Below, piece by piece: positions 6,649 through 13,844 of a stretch of 15,182 nt of DNA. Origin of the DNA: JANSYP01 sp038751255 (GTDB lineage: Bacteria > Pseudomonadota > Alphaproteobacteria > Rhodobacterales > Rhodobacteraceae). The stretch covers positions 1 through 15,182 of the forward strand of contig JBCDGN010000094.1 of NCBI GenBank assembly GCA_038751255.1. The letters run 5' to 3'. The position numbers and the translations under genes are program-made. How positions within the stretch are numbered: the first letter of the stretch is position 1; each line of letters opens with the position of its first letter. The notes beneath the pieces are model-generated. The model was not told the DNA's origin. It did not search any database and worked only from the letters and a program-made list of their open reading frames with translations.

Positions 6649-7571
6649 GGCACCATCCCTTTGCGCGGATCATAGCGATGCGTTTCTCGCCACGTCTCCA
6701 TAAAGCTTTTCAGGTCTTCGTCGATCTCAGGTGGTGAGACGACTTTCAATTCGACCAGTTGATCGCCGCGCTCTTCCCGGCCCCGCGGTGCGATCCCGCG
6801 TCCCCGAAGTCGCAGTGTTTGGCCAGAACTCGCCCCTTTGGGAATCGTCAGCATCACCGGACCGCTGATCGTCGGCGTTTCGATCTTTCCGCCCAAGACC
6901 GCCTCATCCAATGTGATTGGAAGCTTCAAGCGGACGATGTCGCCTTCGCGGGTAAACAAATGATGCGGTGCAATTGATATGGTAATCAGCGCGTCGCCCG
7001 GTTGGCCTTCACCAAAGGGTTCGCCGCCTTTGCCTTTCAATCGAATGGTCTGACCTTCGGCAATGCCGCGGGGGATTTGCACCTCAAGCGCATTTCCCCC
7101 TGGCAGGGTGATCCGGGCTGTCCCCCCCAAGGCAGCATCCATGAACGGCACCTCTAGCCGGTAACGAATATCTGGCCCGTCGGCATGAAATTCAGGCGTG
7201 CCTCCGCGCGGTCCACCCCGGCGGGACCGGTTGCCAAAGATATCGCCAAAGACGCTGCTGAGATCTTCGAAATCCTCGTAGCGATCTGTCCCGCCATAGG
7301 GGTTCCCTTGAGCACCTGCGTAGGTGCGGTAGAATTGCGCATCAGGGCGTTCCTGTCCTTGAGCGTCGATTTCGCCTCGATCAAAACGCGCACGTTGTTC
7401 GGGGTCTTTCAGAAGATCATACGCCGCTGCCGCGGCTTTGAATTTCTCTTCCGCCGCTTTGTCACCGGGATTGATATCGGGATGGTGATCCTTGACGATC
7501 TTGCGATAGGCTTTCTTTAGCTCATCCGCGCTGACGGTCTTTTCAACGCCGAGTGCTTGGTAAGGATCCAT
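6645..7571 (-). CDS. cbpA: DnaJ-like co-chaperone CbpA (type II J protein)
   Basis: A 308-residue J-domain protein that stimulates DnaK ATPase and, in E. coli, binds curved DNA. The J domain covers about residues 3-68 with the invariant HPD at 30-32. A Gly/Phe-rich linker follows at about 85-125 (NPYGG, FGDIFGNRSRRGG). The C-terminal substrate-binding domains run from about 127 to 300, with the paired segments GGTARITLPGG and GGKIETPTISGP. The four CxxCxGxG zinc repeats of DnaJ are absent, so it is type II (CbpA), not DnaJ. The ATG is fixed by the J domain, yet no clear Shine-Dalgarno precedes it (bases upstream read GATCAAACC). It is followed by cbpM with an ATGA overlap. No RpoH-like promoter was seen upstream. 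Confidence 0.93.
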   Translation of the reverse strand: MDPYQALGVEKTVSADELKKAYRKIVKDHHPDINPGDKAAEEKFKAAAAAYDLLKDPEQRARFDRGEIDAQGQERPDAQFYRTYAGAQGNPYGGTDRYEDFEDLSSVFGDIFGNRSRRGGPRGGTPEFHADGPDIRYRLEVPFMDAALGGTARITLPGGNALEVQIPRGIAEGQTIRLKGKGGEPFGEGQPGDALITISIAPHHLFTREGDIVRLKLPITLDEAVLGGKIETPTISGPVMLTIPKGASSGQTLRLRGRGIAPRGREERGDQLVELKVVSPPEIDEDLKSFMETWRETHRYDPRKGMVP

Positions 7572-7594
7572 GGTTTGATCTGCCCGTTTCGCTT

Positions 7595-7611
7595 TGCTGC
7601 CGATGGCAGCA
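7595..7611 (-). terminator. 7-bp hairpin between NUDIX gene and cbpA
   Basis: TGCTGCC (7595-7601) and GGCAGCA (7605-7611) form a perfect 7-bp stem with a 3-base loop, in the 102-base gap after the NUDIX stop and 24 bases before the cbpA ATG. Without a T-run it may be either a weak terminator of the NUDIX transcript or part of the cbpA leader. Confidence 0.35.
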
Positions 7612-7673
7612 TTACCGCGCGCCGTGGAATTTTCCAGAGGATTGATAGACGGCCCTGGCGATCAAAGAGTTTG

Positions 7674-8126
7674 TCACCAGCAATAACGGGTCGGACGAAG
7701 CGCCATCTGAGCCAAATTAAGCCTCTCACGCAAGAGAGGGACGGCGCGTGGGTGGGCAACGAAGTCTTCGGGCGGCATCATCCGCCAGCCATATCCTTCA
7801 TCCCCAAAACGAACCGCACCGATCGCCGCAAAGGGCAGCCACGCCACGAAAAGCCAGCCACGCTCGCCTTTAGCCTCAAAACTACGACCCCAAATCAGCC
7901 TGTCAGGCTGCAGACTTAGTCCAATCTCTTCCTGGGTTTCCCGCAAGGCGCAATCGATGGGGCTTTCGTCTTGCTCTCGTCCGCCTCCAGGAAAGTCCCA
8001 ATGGCCCGGGTAAGGAATTCCAGGCGTTTCATCCCGCAAGGTGACACACAAGTAAGGCCCGAGAAAGAGCGCGAGTTTTGCACCTTCAAATGATGCAAGA
8101 GGATCAGCGTCCGAGGGCATGAGCAC
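7674..8126 (-). CDS. NUDIX hydrolase
   Basis: A 150-residue cytoplasmic NUDIX protein, which by family knowledge cleaves a nucleoside diphosphate linked to another group using Mg or Mn. The NUDIX box is complete at residues 48-70: Gly, five residues, Glu54, seven residues, then RETQEEIGL, with the metal-binding EE at 66-67. WDFPGGG precedes the box as usual. The substrate cannot be told. The start is GTG: an AAGGAAAGG sits about 9 bases before it. An ATG two codons later would have too long a spacing, and an ATG 8 bases upstream is in another frame. It is divergent from dinB and upstream of cbpA in the same direction, separated by a hairpin. Confidence 0.9.
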   Translation of the reverse strand: MLMPSDADPLASFEGAKLALFLGPYLCVTLRDETPGIPYPGHWDFPGGGREQDESPIDCALRETQEEIGLSLQPDRLIWGRSFEAKGERGWLFVAWLPFAAIGAVRFGDEGYGWRMMPPEDFVAHPRAVPLLRERLNLAQMALRPTRYCW

Positions 8127-8258
8127 GCGAGCATGCCTTTCCTTGATTTACTCGCGGCGAGGCTAATGCTTTGAGCACCAGTGCCAAGACAAATCGCGCT
8201 ATGCTATACCCCCATCACGCTCTCTCGAGCACTGATCCAGAAAAGAGCATGTTGCGCG

Positions 8259-9512
8259 ATGCCCGCCCTTTGCCGTGATTGTTTGCACACCTTCGATCAG
8301 GGTGACCGCTGCCCTAGTTGCGCCAGTCGGCGGGTGATCGCACATCCGGAGCTGTTCGATCTGACCATCGCACATATGGATTGCGATGCCTTCTATGCGT
8401 CCGTTGAAAAGAGAGATGACCCGAGCCTTGCGGACAAAGCGGTGATCGTGGGGGGAGGGCGGCGCGGTGTTGTCTCGACGGCCTGCTATATTGCTCGGAT
8501 CAAGGGCGTTCGCTCTGCCATGCCAATGTTTCAGGCGCTCAAGCTTTGTCCCGATGCGGTCGTGGTGAAAGGTCGGATGTCGCGCTACGTGGAGATCAGC
8601 CAAGAAATTCGCCAGATGATGGAGGCGCTGACGCCCGCGGTCGAGCCACTCTCGCTCGATGAGGCTTTCCTAGACCTAACTGGGACCGCACGACTTCATG
8701 GGGCGCCACCAGCGGTGGTATTGGCAGGTCTGGTACGCCGTATGGAGACCGAGCTAGGTCTAAGCGGTTCAATTGGACTGTCGCATAACAAGTTTCTCGC
8801 CAAGGTTGCGTCAGATTTGGACAAACCGCGGGGCTTTGCGGTGATCGGTGCAGCCGAGACCGCCAGCTTTCTGCGCGACCAACCGGTAGGGCTGATTTGG
8901 GGCGTAGGCGCTGCAGGTCAGGAGGCGCTCGCTCGAGCAGGCATTCGGACCTTTTCCGATCTGCTCAGATGGGATCAGCGCGAGCTGACCGAACGCTTCG
9001 GCAGCATGGGACAGCGGCTCTGGCATTTGGCGCGCGGCGAGGATGCGCGATCCGTGTCAGCGCGCACACCGATAAAATCCATCAGCCACGAAACGACCTT
9101 TCATGAAGACACCCAAGATGCCGATCTGCTTGATGGCCATCTGTGGCGGCTGGCCGAAAAAGTCGCAGACCGCGCCAAGGCGCGCGATCTGGCGGGTCGG
9201 GTGGCGGTATTGAAGCTCAAACGGGCTGATCATGCCCTGATCACCCGAAGGGTTGCGCTGGAAGAACCCACCCAACTGGCCGACACACTACACGCGCGTG
9301 CGTCCCAGCTTTTGCGGCCAGAACTTACCAATGGCCTCTTTCGTTTGATCGGGGTGGCACTTTCAGAGCTTGGCCCCGCCGCAGACGCCGACCGCACTGC
9401 GGATCTGCTAGACCCTGGCGCCGCACGCCGCGCCGAGGCCGAACGTGCCCGCGACACGATCCGTGCCCGTTTCGGCAAAGAAGCGATCCTGAAAGGCCGG
9501 GCTCTCCGCTGA
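8259..9512 (+). CDS. dinB: DNA polymerase IV (Y family) with N-terminal zinc ribbon
   Basis: Error-prone translesion polymerase of about 417 residues. Catalytic carboxylates are in HMDCDAFYASVE (D41, with Y46 in the steric-gate position) and SLDEAF (D134, E135). The thumb (about 190-260) and little-finger domain (about 265-370) follow. Before the palm is a CxxC-x9-CxxC motif (C5, C8, C18, C21), a likely zinc ribbon absent from E. coli Pol IV but, to my knowledge, common in alphaproteobacterial homologues. The start at 8259 places that motif at the N-terminus and has AAAAGAG about 11 bases upstream; an in-frame extension to 8181 adds only 26 unconserved residues. The ending ADLLDP then a basic helix is where a clamp-binding motif would be, but it is degenerate. 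No alphaproteobacterial SOS box was found upstream. Its stop is 14 bases from the convergent neighbour. Confidence 0.95.
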   Translation: MPALCRDCLHTFDQGDRCPSCASRRVIAHPELFDLTIAHMDCDAFYASVEKRDDPSLADKAVIVGGGRRGVVSTACYIARIKGVRSAMPMFQALKLCPDAVVVKGRMSRYVEISQEIRQMMEALTPAVEPLSLDEAFLDLTGTARLHGAPPAVVLAGLVRRMETELGLSGSIGLSHNKFLAKVASDLDKPRGFAVIGAAETASFLRDQPVGLIWGVGAAGQEALARAGIRTFSDLLRWDQRELTERFGSMGQRLWHLARGEDARSVSARTPIKSISHETTFHEDTQDADLLDGHLWRLAEKVADRAKARDLAGRVAVLKLKRADHALITRRVALEEPTQLADTLHARASQLLRPELTNGLFRLIGVALSELGPAADADRTADLLDPGAARRAEAERARDTIRARFGKEAILKGRALR

Positions 9513-9526
9513 GGGCTTTCGCAGCT

Positions 9527-10378
9527 CTATTCTGCAGCCATCGGAAGATCGGAACGACCGATATCGATGATCTGAGCCATGGCCCGGGTCATGAGACGCT
9601 GAATATGGGCAAACTCTGGTTTTGGCTCCAAAGTCTTTTCATCCATGTAAAGCGAGCGGTCGATCTCGACCTGGATGCAGTGCATTCGCTGCGCCGGGCG
9701 TCCATACTGCTGGGCGATATAGGCCCCGGCAAAGGGCGCATTGCGACCCACTTTGATCCCTTCGGAAGAAAACGCTTCTTCAATACGGTCGACAATCTCA
9801 GGATCGGCAGAGGCGCCAAACCGGTCACCCAGAACGACATCGGGGGTTTTCGTTTTGCCCCGGGTAAATCCTTCGATAGCCTCATGCGGCATGGAATGGC
9901 AATCGACCAGGATGGCTTTGCCGAACCCCGTGCGTTGCTCGCGCATCAGTTCGTCGAGCGCGTCGTGATAGGGGCGCCAGAACCGCTCGATCCGGTCGCG
10001 CGCTTCGCTGAGACTGAGTTTGCCGCGATAGATCGCCCGTCCATTGGCGACCACGCGGGGAATTACGCCAAGACCGGAGGTGACCCGCGGATTGTGCGCG
10101 ACCCGCCGAACACCTTCAACCAACGCTGGATCCAACTCATCGCAGGACCGGTTAAGATCCACATAGGCCCGAGGTGCACCCCCTAACAGAAGCGGCGCTC
10201 CGAGCCGCGGCGCATCCTCGATGAGCAGATCAACGAACGCGTCCTCGGAGGAACGGATTTCCATCGAATCGAGTTGCGAAGCGCGCAGAAACGACGTCGG
10301 GTAGCTGCGACCGCTATGCGGGGAGGCAAAAACCACACCGGTTCGAGGGGTTTGAGGACGGACAAGGCGATAAGGCAC
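9527..10378 (-). CDS. N-formylglutamate amidohydrolase family protein
   Basis: A 283-residue metal-dependent amidohydrolase of the FGase family (Pfam PF05013). Conserved blocks are seen in order: SPHSG (19-23), YVDLNR (72-77), DCHSMP (159-164), GDRFG (184-188), PFAGAY (215-220) and QVEIDRSLYM (236-245). By family knowledge it hydrolyses N-formyl-L-glutamate to formate and glutamate in histidine breakdown (HutG), but no other hut gene is nearby, so the true substrate is open and I give no symbol. The start is GTG at 10378, with a weak GAAAGAG about 12 bases upstream; the ATG 10 bases upstream is out of frame. It has its own candidate promoter and is monocistronic, convergent with dinB. Confidence 0.9.
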   Translation of the reverse strand: MPYRLVRPQTPRTGVVFASPHSGRSYPTSFLRASQLDSMEIRSSEDAFVDLLIEDAPRLGAPLLLGGAPRAYVDLNRSCDELDPALVEGVRRVAHNPRVTSGLGVIPRVVANGRAIYRGKLSLSEARDRIERFWRPYHDALDELMREQRTGFGKAILVDCHSMPHEAIEGFTRGKTKTPDVVLGDRFGASADPEIVDRIEEAFSSEGIKVGRNAPFAGAYIAQQYGRPAQRMHCIQVEIDRSLYMDEKTLEPKPEFAHIQRLMTRAMAQIIDIGRSDLPMAAE

Positions 10379-10406
10379 AGGGTTTCATCTCTTTCGGTTG
10401 CAAACC

Positions 10407-10434
10407 TCTATAGCCGGTTTTGGTCCAGAGCCAA
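10407..10434 (-). promoter_or_regulatory. Candidate promoter of the amidohydrolase gene
   Basis: On the minus strand TTGGCT (10429-10434), a 16-base spacer and TATAGA (10407-10412), each 4 of 6 to consensus. The start point would be near 10400, giving a short leader to the GTG. It lies back to back with the plus-strand promoter, the two -35 boxes being 6 bases apart. Confidence 0.45.
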
Positions 10435-10440
10435 AAGCCC

Positions 10441-10469
10441 TTGAACGCCCCTGCGACTCCTTCTATAGA
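10441..10469 (+). promoter_or_regulatory. Candidate promoter of tRNA-Val (and possibly rpmJ)
   Basis: TTGAAC (10441-10446), an ideal 17-base spacer and TATAGA (10464-10469), followed by a GC-rich discriminator (CCGCGG) of the kind found at stable RNA promoters. Transcription would start near 10476, about 88 bases before the tRNA. Confidence 0.55.
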
Positions 10470-10478
10470 CCGCGGACC

Positions 10479-10510
10479 GACGCGGGTCCTCCGCGTCTGT
10501 TTCATTTTAG
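10479..10510 (+). terminator. Terminator-like hairpin in the tRNA-Val leader
   Basis: GACGCGG (10479-10485) and CCGCGTC (10491-10497) form a 7-bp GC-rich stem with a 5-base loop, followed by a T-rich tail (TGTTTCATTTT). It looks like an intrinsic terminator but lies immediately after the presumed start point and before the tRNA, so it may act as an attenuator or simply fold in the processed leader. Confidence 0.4.
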
Positions 10511-10563
10511 GGGTCTGGTCTTTGCAAACCCCCCGAACAGACGCAAAGGGACAGCTCGGATCC

Positions 10564-10638
<75 letters not shown>

Positions 10639-10707
10639 TTCGCCGGCTCACTTGAGCCATGACTACGACAACAGGCGCAGACGCGCCGCGACGATAGGAG
10701 ACGGGCC
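10639..10707 (+). other. Spacer between tRNA-Val and rpmJ with two hairpins
   Basis: Two short stems lie here: GGCTC/GAGCC (10645-10658) and GGCGC/GCGCC (10674-10687), the second just before the rpmJ ribosome binding site (AGGAG, 10696-10700). No clear promoter was found, so rpmJ may be transcribed through from the tRNA, with the first hairpin marking the tRNA 3' trailer. Confidence 0.4.
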
Positions 10708-10833
10708 ATGAAGGTCAGAAACTCGCTTCGCTCGCTCAAGCAGCGTCACCGCGATTGCCGCGTGGTGCGCCGCAAGGGCCGGGTCTATGTTATCAACAAG
10801 ACCCAGCGAAAATTCAAAGCGCGCCAGGGTTAA
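10708..10833 (+). CDS. rpmJ: 50S ribosomal protein L36, zinc-free type
   Basis: A 41-residue basic protein beginning MKVRNSLRSLKQRH and ending FKARQG, characteristic of L36, the smallest protein of the large ribosomal subunit. The zinc-binding form carries three Cys and one His; here only one Cys (C17) remains and the other ligand positions hold Lys, Asn and Phe/Lys, so it is the C-minus (YkgO-like) form that needs no zinc. In alphaproteobacteria this form commonly serves as the only L36, so it need not signal a zinc-starvation paralogue. AGGAG lies 7 bases before the ATG. It is separated from the main ribosomal protein operons, as is usual for this form. Confidence 0.95.
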   Translation: MKVRNSLRSLKQRHRDCRVVRRKGRVYVINKTQRKFKARQG

Positions 10834-11122
10834 ACCCCTGTTTGCGCGCCTTGCGCATTAAACAGCAAAAAGGCCCTTTGGTTTCCACAAAGGTAGACAA
10901 GGCGAGCGCGTAGAAATCGCGCCCGGCCTTTACACGATTGCTCTGTTTCTTCGAAGCCAGAGCATTTCATAGACGTGGCTTGCCGCGCTCTGCTAGGGGC
11001 CTCAATGCGGCCTCTTCGCAGCACGACGATTTTCCTGCGATCATTTCACACCTCCCCGCCTTGACCGAATTCGCTCGATCCTCCAGAGACTGAGCCTCAA
11101 GCGGCGCTACTGGAGCAAGCCT
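10834..11122. other. Structured gene-free stretch between rpmJ and rnd
   Basis: No credible gene is seen. Several inverted repeats crowd the first half: CTGTT/AACAG with TGCGC/GCGCA inside (10838-10865); an outer pair AAAGGCC (10869-10875)/GGCCTTT (10925-10931) enclosing CCTTTG/CAAAGG (10875-10893) and GCGCG/CGCGC (10906-10922); and GCTCTG/CAGAGC (10940-10963). On the minus strand the outer stem is followed by five Ts, like an intrinsic terminator; on the plus strand only by TTTA. One or more may end the rpmJ transcript. The second half (10964-11122) should hold the rnd operon promoter, but no convincing -35/-10 pair was found. Confidence 0.5.
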
Positions 11123-11734
11123 TTGGCCAACCATCTTTATCAAGGCGATCTGCCAGATGCGCTCGCGCTTGGGCCTGTGGTCGCGATCGATTGCGAAACC
11201 ATGGGGCTCCGCCCTGCACGGGATCGGTTGTGCTTGGTGCAGCTCTCAAGCGGCGATGGAGAGGCGCATCTGATTCAGGTTGCAAAGGGCCAGACCACTG
11301 CGCCCAATCTTGAACGATTGTTACGCGATCCTTCTGTTCTAAAGCTCTTCCACTTTGGCCGTTTTGATATCGCAGCACTTTACAACACCTTCGGAGCACT
11401 CGCGCAGCCGGTCTACTGCACCAAAATCGCCAGTAAGTTGGTCCGCACCTACACAGATCGCCACGGACTGAAAGCGCTGCTTGGCGAACTGTTAAATGTC
11501 GATATCTCCAAGCTGCAACAAACCAGCGATTGGGGCGCGGAAGACCTGACCGAGGCGCAACTCGACTATGCCGCGTCAGATGTCCTTTACCTCCATCGCC
11601 TGCGAGAGACTCTCAACGCGCGTCTCGAACGGGAAGGCCGCACCAAGCTTGCAGAAACCTGTTTTGAATTTTTGCCAACCCGGGCGCTGTTGGATTTAGA
11701 GGGATGGCCGGAAACGGACATTTTTGACCATTGA
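11123..11734 (+). CDS. rnd: Ribonuclease D-like 3'-5' exoribonuclease (short form)
   Basis: A DEDDy-family exonuclease that by family knowledge trims tRNA and other stable RNA 3' ends. All catalytic residues are visible: D23 and E25 in AIDCETMGL (ExoI), D82 in HFGRFDIAAL (ExoII), and Y149 and D153 in LDYAASDVLYL (ExoIII). At 203 residues it consists of the nuclease domain only; the C-terminal HRDC domains of E. coli RNase D (about 375 residues) are missing, as in the short form found in many alphaproteobacteria. The start is TTG with GGAG 7 bases upstream; no in-frame ATG exists near. It heads the LPS operon, and its last codons overlap the start of kdsD (TTGA). Confidence 0.92.
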   Translation: MANHLYQGDLPDALALGPVVAIDCETMGLRPARDRLCLVQLSSGDGEAHLIQVAKGQTTAPNLERLLRDPSVLKLFHFGRFDIAALYNTFGALAQPVYCTKIASKLVRTYTDRHGLKALLGELLNVDISKLQQTSDWGAEDLTEAQLDYAASDVLYLHRLRETLNARLEREGRTKLAETCFEFLPTRALLDLEGWPETDIFDH

Positions 11735-12696
11735 ACACCACCCATTTTCAGCAAGCGGGCCGCGCGGTCATTCGCACCGAAATTGAGGCGCTTGAAGCTT
11801 TGGAGGCAGCTTTGGACTCGCAGTTCGACGCTGCCGTACAAACGATCTTGGATGCTCCAGGACGAGTTATTGTCTCTGGCATGGGAAAATCCGGTCATAT
11901 TGCGCGCAAGATCTCGGCAACGCTGGCCTCGACCGGGACGCCGGCACAGTTCGTCCACCCCGCTGAAGCAAGCCATGGTGATCTTGGCATGCTGGTCAAA
12001 GGCGATGTTGTGATGATGCTGTCTAACTCTGGCGAAACACCGGAACTGTCAGACATGATCGCACATACCAGGCGCTTCGCCATCCCGTTGATCGGCGTCG
12101 CCAGCCGCGCGGACAGCACGTTGCTGCGGCAATCGGATGTCGCCTTGGTCTTGCCACAGATGCCTGAGGCCTGTGGAACCGGCGTCGTTCCCACAAGTTC
12201 GACCACAATGACACTTGCGCTTGGGGATGCGCTTGCGATCGCGCTGATGAAACATCAAGGCTTCACGCCAGAACTCTTTCGCCAGTTCCATCCTGGCGGA
12301 AAACTTGGCGCACGCCTTTCAACAGTGGCCGATCTGATGAATCGGGGCGAAGCGATGCCCATGATCCGTGCAGAGACCCCGATGACCCAAGCTTTGATCG
12401 AAATGAGCCGTAAGGGCTTTGGCGTTTTGGGTGTCACCGATGCCGAGGGCCATCTCAAAGGGATCATCACCGATGGCGATTTGCGTCGCCATATGGAAGG
12501 TTTGTTGGAAACGCGCGCCGTAGATGTAATGACCCCGAACCCCAAAACCATTTCTACAACCGCCCTCGCTGAGAAAGCGGTGGCAATCATGCAAGACAAG
12601 CAGATCACCTGCCTGTTCGCGGTGGCGCCTGATCACGCGGAGCGCGCTGAAGGTCTTATTACGATCCATGATTGTTTGCGCGCCGGTGTGGCGTGA
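11731..12696 (+). CDS. kdsD: Arabinose-5-phosphate isomerase (KdsD/KpsF family)
   Basis: Converts ribulose 5-phosphate to arabinose 5-phosphate, the first committed precursor of Kdo in the LPS core. The 321 residues are the family length. A SIS sugar-phosphate domain covers about 42-178, with GMGKSGHIA (50-58), HPAEASHGDLG (76-86), SNSGET (98-103) and HPGGKLG (187-193). Two CBS domains follow at about 200-258 and 265-318. The start is a TTG overlapping the rnd stop as TTGA (11731-11734); an in-frame TGA at 11725-11727 rules out anything earlier, and the next Met is residue 51, inside the SIS domain. No good Shine-Dalgarno is seen, so translation may rest on coupling to rnd. lptC starts 3 bases after the stop. 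GutQ is the alternative name, but the lpt context favours KdsD. Confidence 0.93.
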   Translation: MNTTHFQQAGRAVIRTEIEALEALEAALDSQFDAAVQTILDAPGRVIVSGMGKSGHIARKISATLASTGTPAQFVHPAEASHGDLGMLVKGDVVMMLSNSGETPELSDMIAHTRRFAIPLIGVASRADSTLLRQSDVALVLPQMPEACGTGVVPTSSTTMTLALGDALAIALMKHQGFTPELFRQFHPGGKLGARLSTVADLMNRGEAMPMIRAETPMTQALIEMSRKGFGVLGVTDAEGHLKGIITDGDLRRHMEGLLETRAVDVMTPNPKTISTTALAEKAVAIMQDKQITCLFAVAPDHAERAEGLITIHDCLRAGVA

Positions 12697-12699
12697 CCC

Positions 12700-13326
12700 A
12701 TGACGCTGAGAGATGAGGCCTATTCCCGCCTGGTTGCGACAGTCAAAATTTTACTGCCGCTGGTCGCGATTGGGATCTTGTCCATGCTCTTTTTGGCAGC
12801 GCGCCCGAGCAGAGAAGGCGAGCCGCTGCGTTTTGTCGATGATCTGGGAAATCTCTCAGGGACCGAGGAACAGCTTGTCCGACCAGATTACCAAAGCGTC
12901 ACGCAGGATGGTAGCAGCCTAAGGATCGTTGCCGAAACGTTGCGCCCGGTTGCGGGTCAAACACAAGTATACGAGGGCGATCTCATCGATGCCAGGATCT
13001 TGCAACAGGACGATCTGTTCTATCATCTTACCAGTCCCAGCGGCACGTTCGATGACAGCGCCGGGCAGGCCAAACTGATCGGCGGCGTCAAACTGAAGCG
13101 CGGAGACGGATATGTCGCGCAGTCCGACGTGATCGAATTCGAAACCGATTTGACAGAACTTGTTTCACCCGGCCCGATACATATCTATGGGCCGCTCGGT
13201 ACATTGGACGCAAATCGCATGGAGATGACCGGCCAGCCAGATTTGGGCAGCGGCACGGTGACAGTTTTCCGGGGCAACGTTCGGGTGCTATATGATCCCA
13301 AATCAAGTGACCTAACGGAAGAATGA
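12700..13326 (+). CDS. lptC: LPS export protein LptC
   Basis: Bitopic inner-membrane component of the LptBFGC complex that takes LPS from the transporter and passes it to LptA. The 208 residues have one N-terminal membrane helix at about 11-33 (LVATVKILLPLVAIGILSML) and then a periplasmic beta-rich domain with the repeating pattern of the OstA/LptC fold (YEGDLIDARI, AKLIGGVKLKRGDGYVAQSDVIEFE, FRGNVRVLYDP). Primary sequence is poorly conserved in this family, so topology and position next to lptA and lptB carry weight. Its stop overlaps the lptA start as ATGA (13323-13326). lptF and lptG are not in this window. Confidence 0.9.
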   Translation: MTLRDEAYSRLVATVKILLPLVAIGILSMLFLAARPSREGEPLRFVDDLGNLSGTEEQLVRPDYQSVTQDGSSLRIVAETLRPVAGQTQVYEGDLIDARILQQDDLFYHLTSPSGTFDDSAGQAKLIGGVKLKRGDGYVAQSDVIEFETDLTELVSPGPIHIYGPLGTLDANRMEMTGQPDLGSGTVTVFRGNVRVLYDPKSSDLTEE

Positions 13327-13844
13327 AACGATCACTTCTGGAATATCCGCTCCCGATCAGCTTTGGCCTTTTGGTCTGGGCCGGCGCAGCGCTGTCGCAA
13401 GGGACCGGTATCCAGCTGCAAAGTGTCGAAGAAAACCAGCAAGAACCCGTAGAGGTCACTTCGGATCTTCTCACTGTGGATCAGCTGAAAGGCACCGCAT
13501 TATTCACGGGCGATGTGATTGTCATTCAGGGTGAAATCCGCCTCAATGCGCCGGAGATGTTGGTTCAGTACATTATATTGCCCGATGGCACCGTCGGTTC
13601 TGAGGTTGATACCATCACTGCGTCAGGGGGCGTGATTATGGTCACCCCAACCGAAGAGGCAGCCTCGGAAGAGGCTGTCTATACGCCTGCGCGCGAGGAG
13701 GTGGTGATGACCGGCGATGTGCTGTTGACCCAGGGGCCAAATACGCTCAACGGCGCGCGCCTGGTTTTTGACGTAGAAACCGGGCAAGGTCAGATGGAAG
13801 GACGGGTGCGCACAGTGCTACAGCCTGGGAGCGATACGGAATGA
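13323..13844 (+). CDS. lptA: LPS transport periplasmic protein LptA
   Basis: Periplasmic OstA-like protein that by family knowledge polymerises into the bridge carrying LPS to the outer-membrane LptDE. It has 173 residues. A signal peptide covers about 1-25 (hydrophobic LPISFGLLVWAGAALS, cleavage probably before QGTG). The mature part has the beta-jellyroll repeats: VEVTSDLLTVDQLKGTALFTGDV, IRLNAPEMLVQY, and VVMTGDVLLTQGPNTLNGARLVFDVETGQGQMEG. A stretch rich in Glu and Ala (TPTEEAASEEA) interrupts the middle. Both ends are coupled: ATGA with lptC upstream and ATGA with lptB downstream (13841-13844). Confidence 0.93.
   Translation: MKRSLLEYPLPISFGLLVWAGAALSQGTGIQLQSVEENQQEPVEVTSDLLTVDQLKGTALFTGDVIVIQGEIRLNAPEMLVQYIILPDGTVGSEVDTITASGGVIMVTPTEEAASEEAVYTPAREEVVMTGDVLLTQGPNTLNGARLVFDVETGQGQMEGRVRTVLQPGSDTE

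Noticed and set aside
8181..8258. Longer in-frame start for dinB
   Set aside because: The extra 26 residues are not conserved-looking, and the zinc ribbon begins at the ATG at 8259.
8135..8258. TGGCAC on the minus strand between the NUDIX gene and dinB as a sigma-54 promoter
   Set aside because: The required GC of the -12 element is absent at the correct spacing.
9605..10186. A 193-codon open frame on the plus strand opposite the amidohydrolase gene
   Set aside because: Antisense shadow of a gene with all its family motifs on the minus strand.
10830..11024. A 64-codon open frame on the minus strand between rpmJ and rnd
   Set aside because: No ribosome binding site or recognisable protein features, and it overlaps the inverted repeats; more likely chance.
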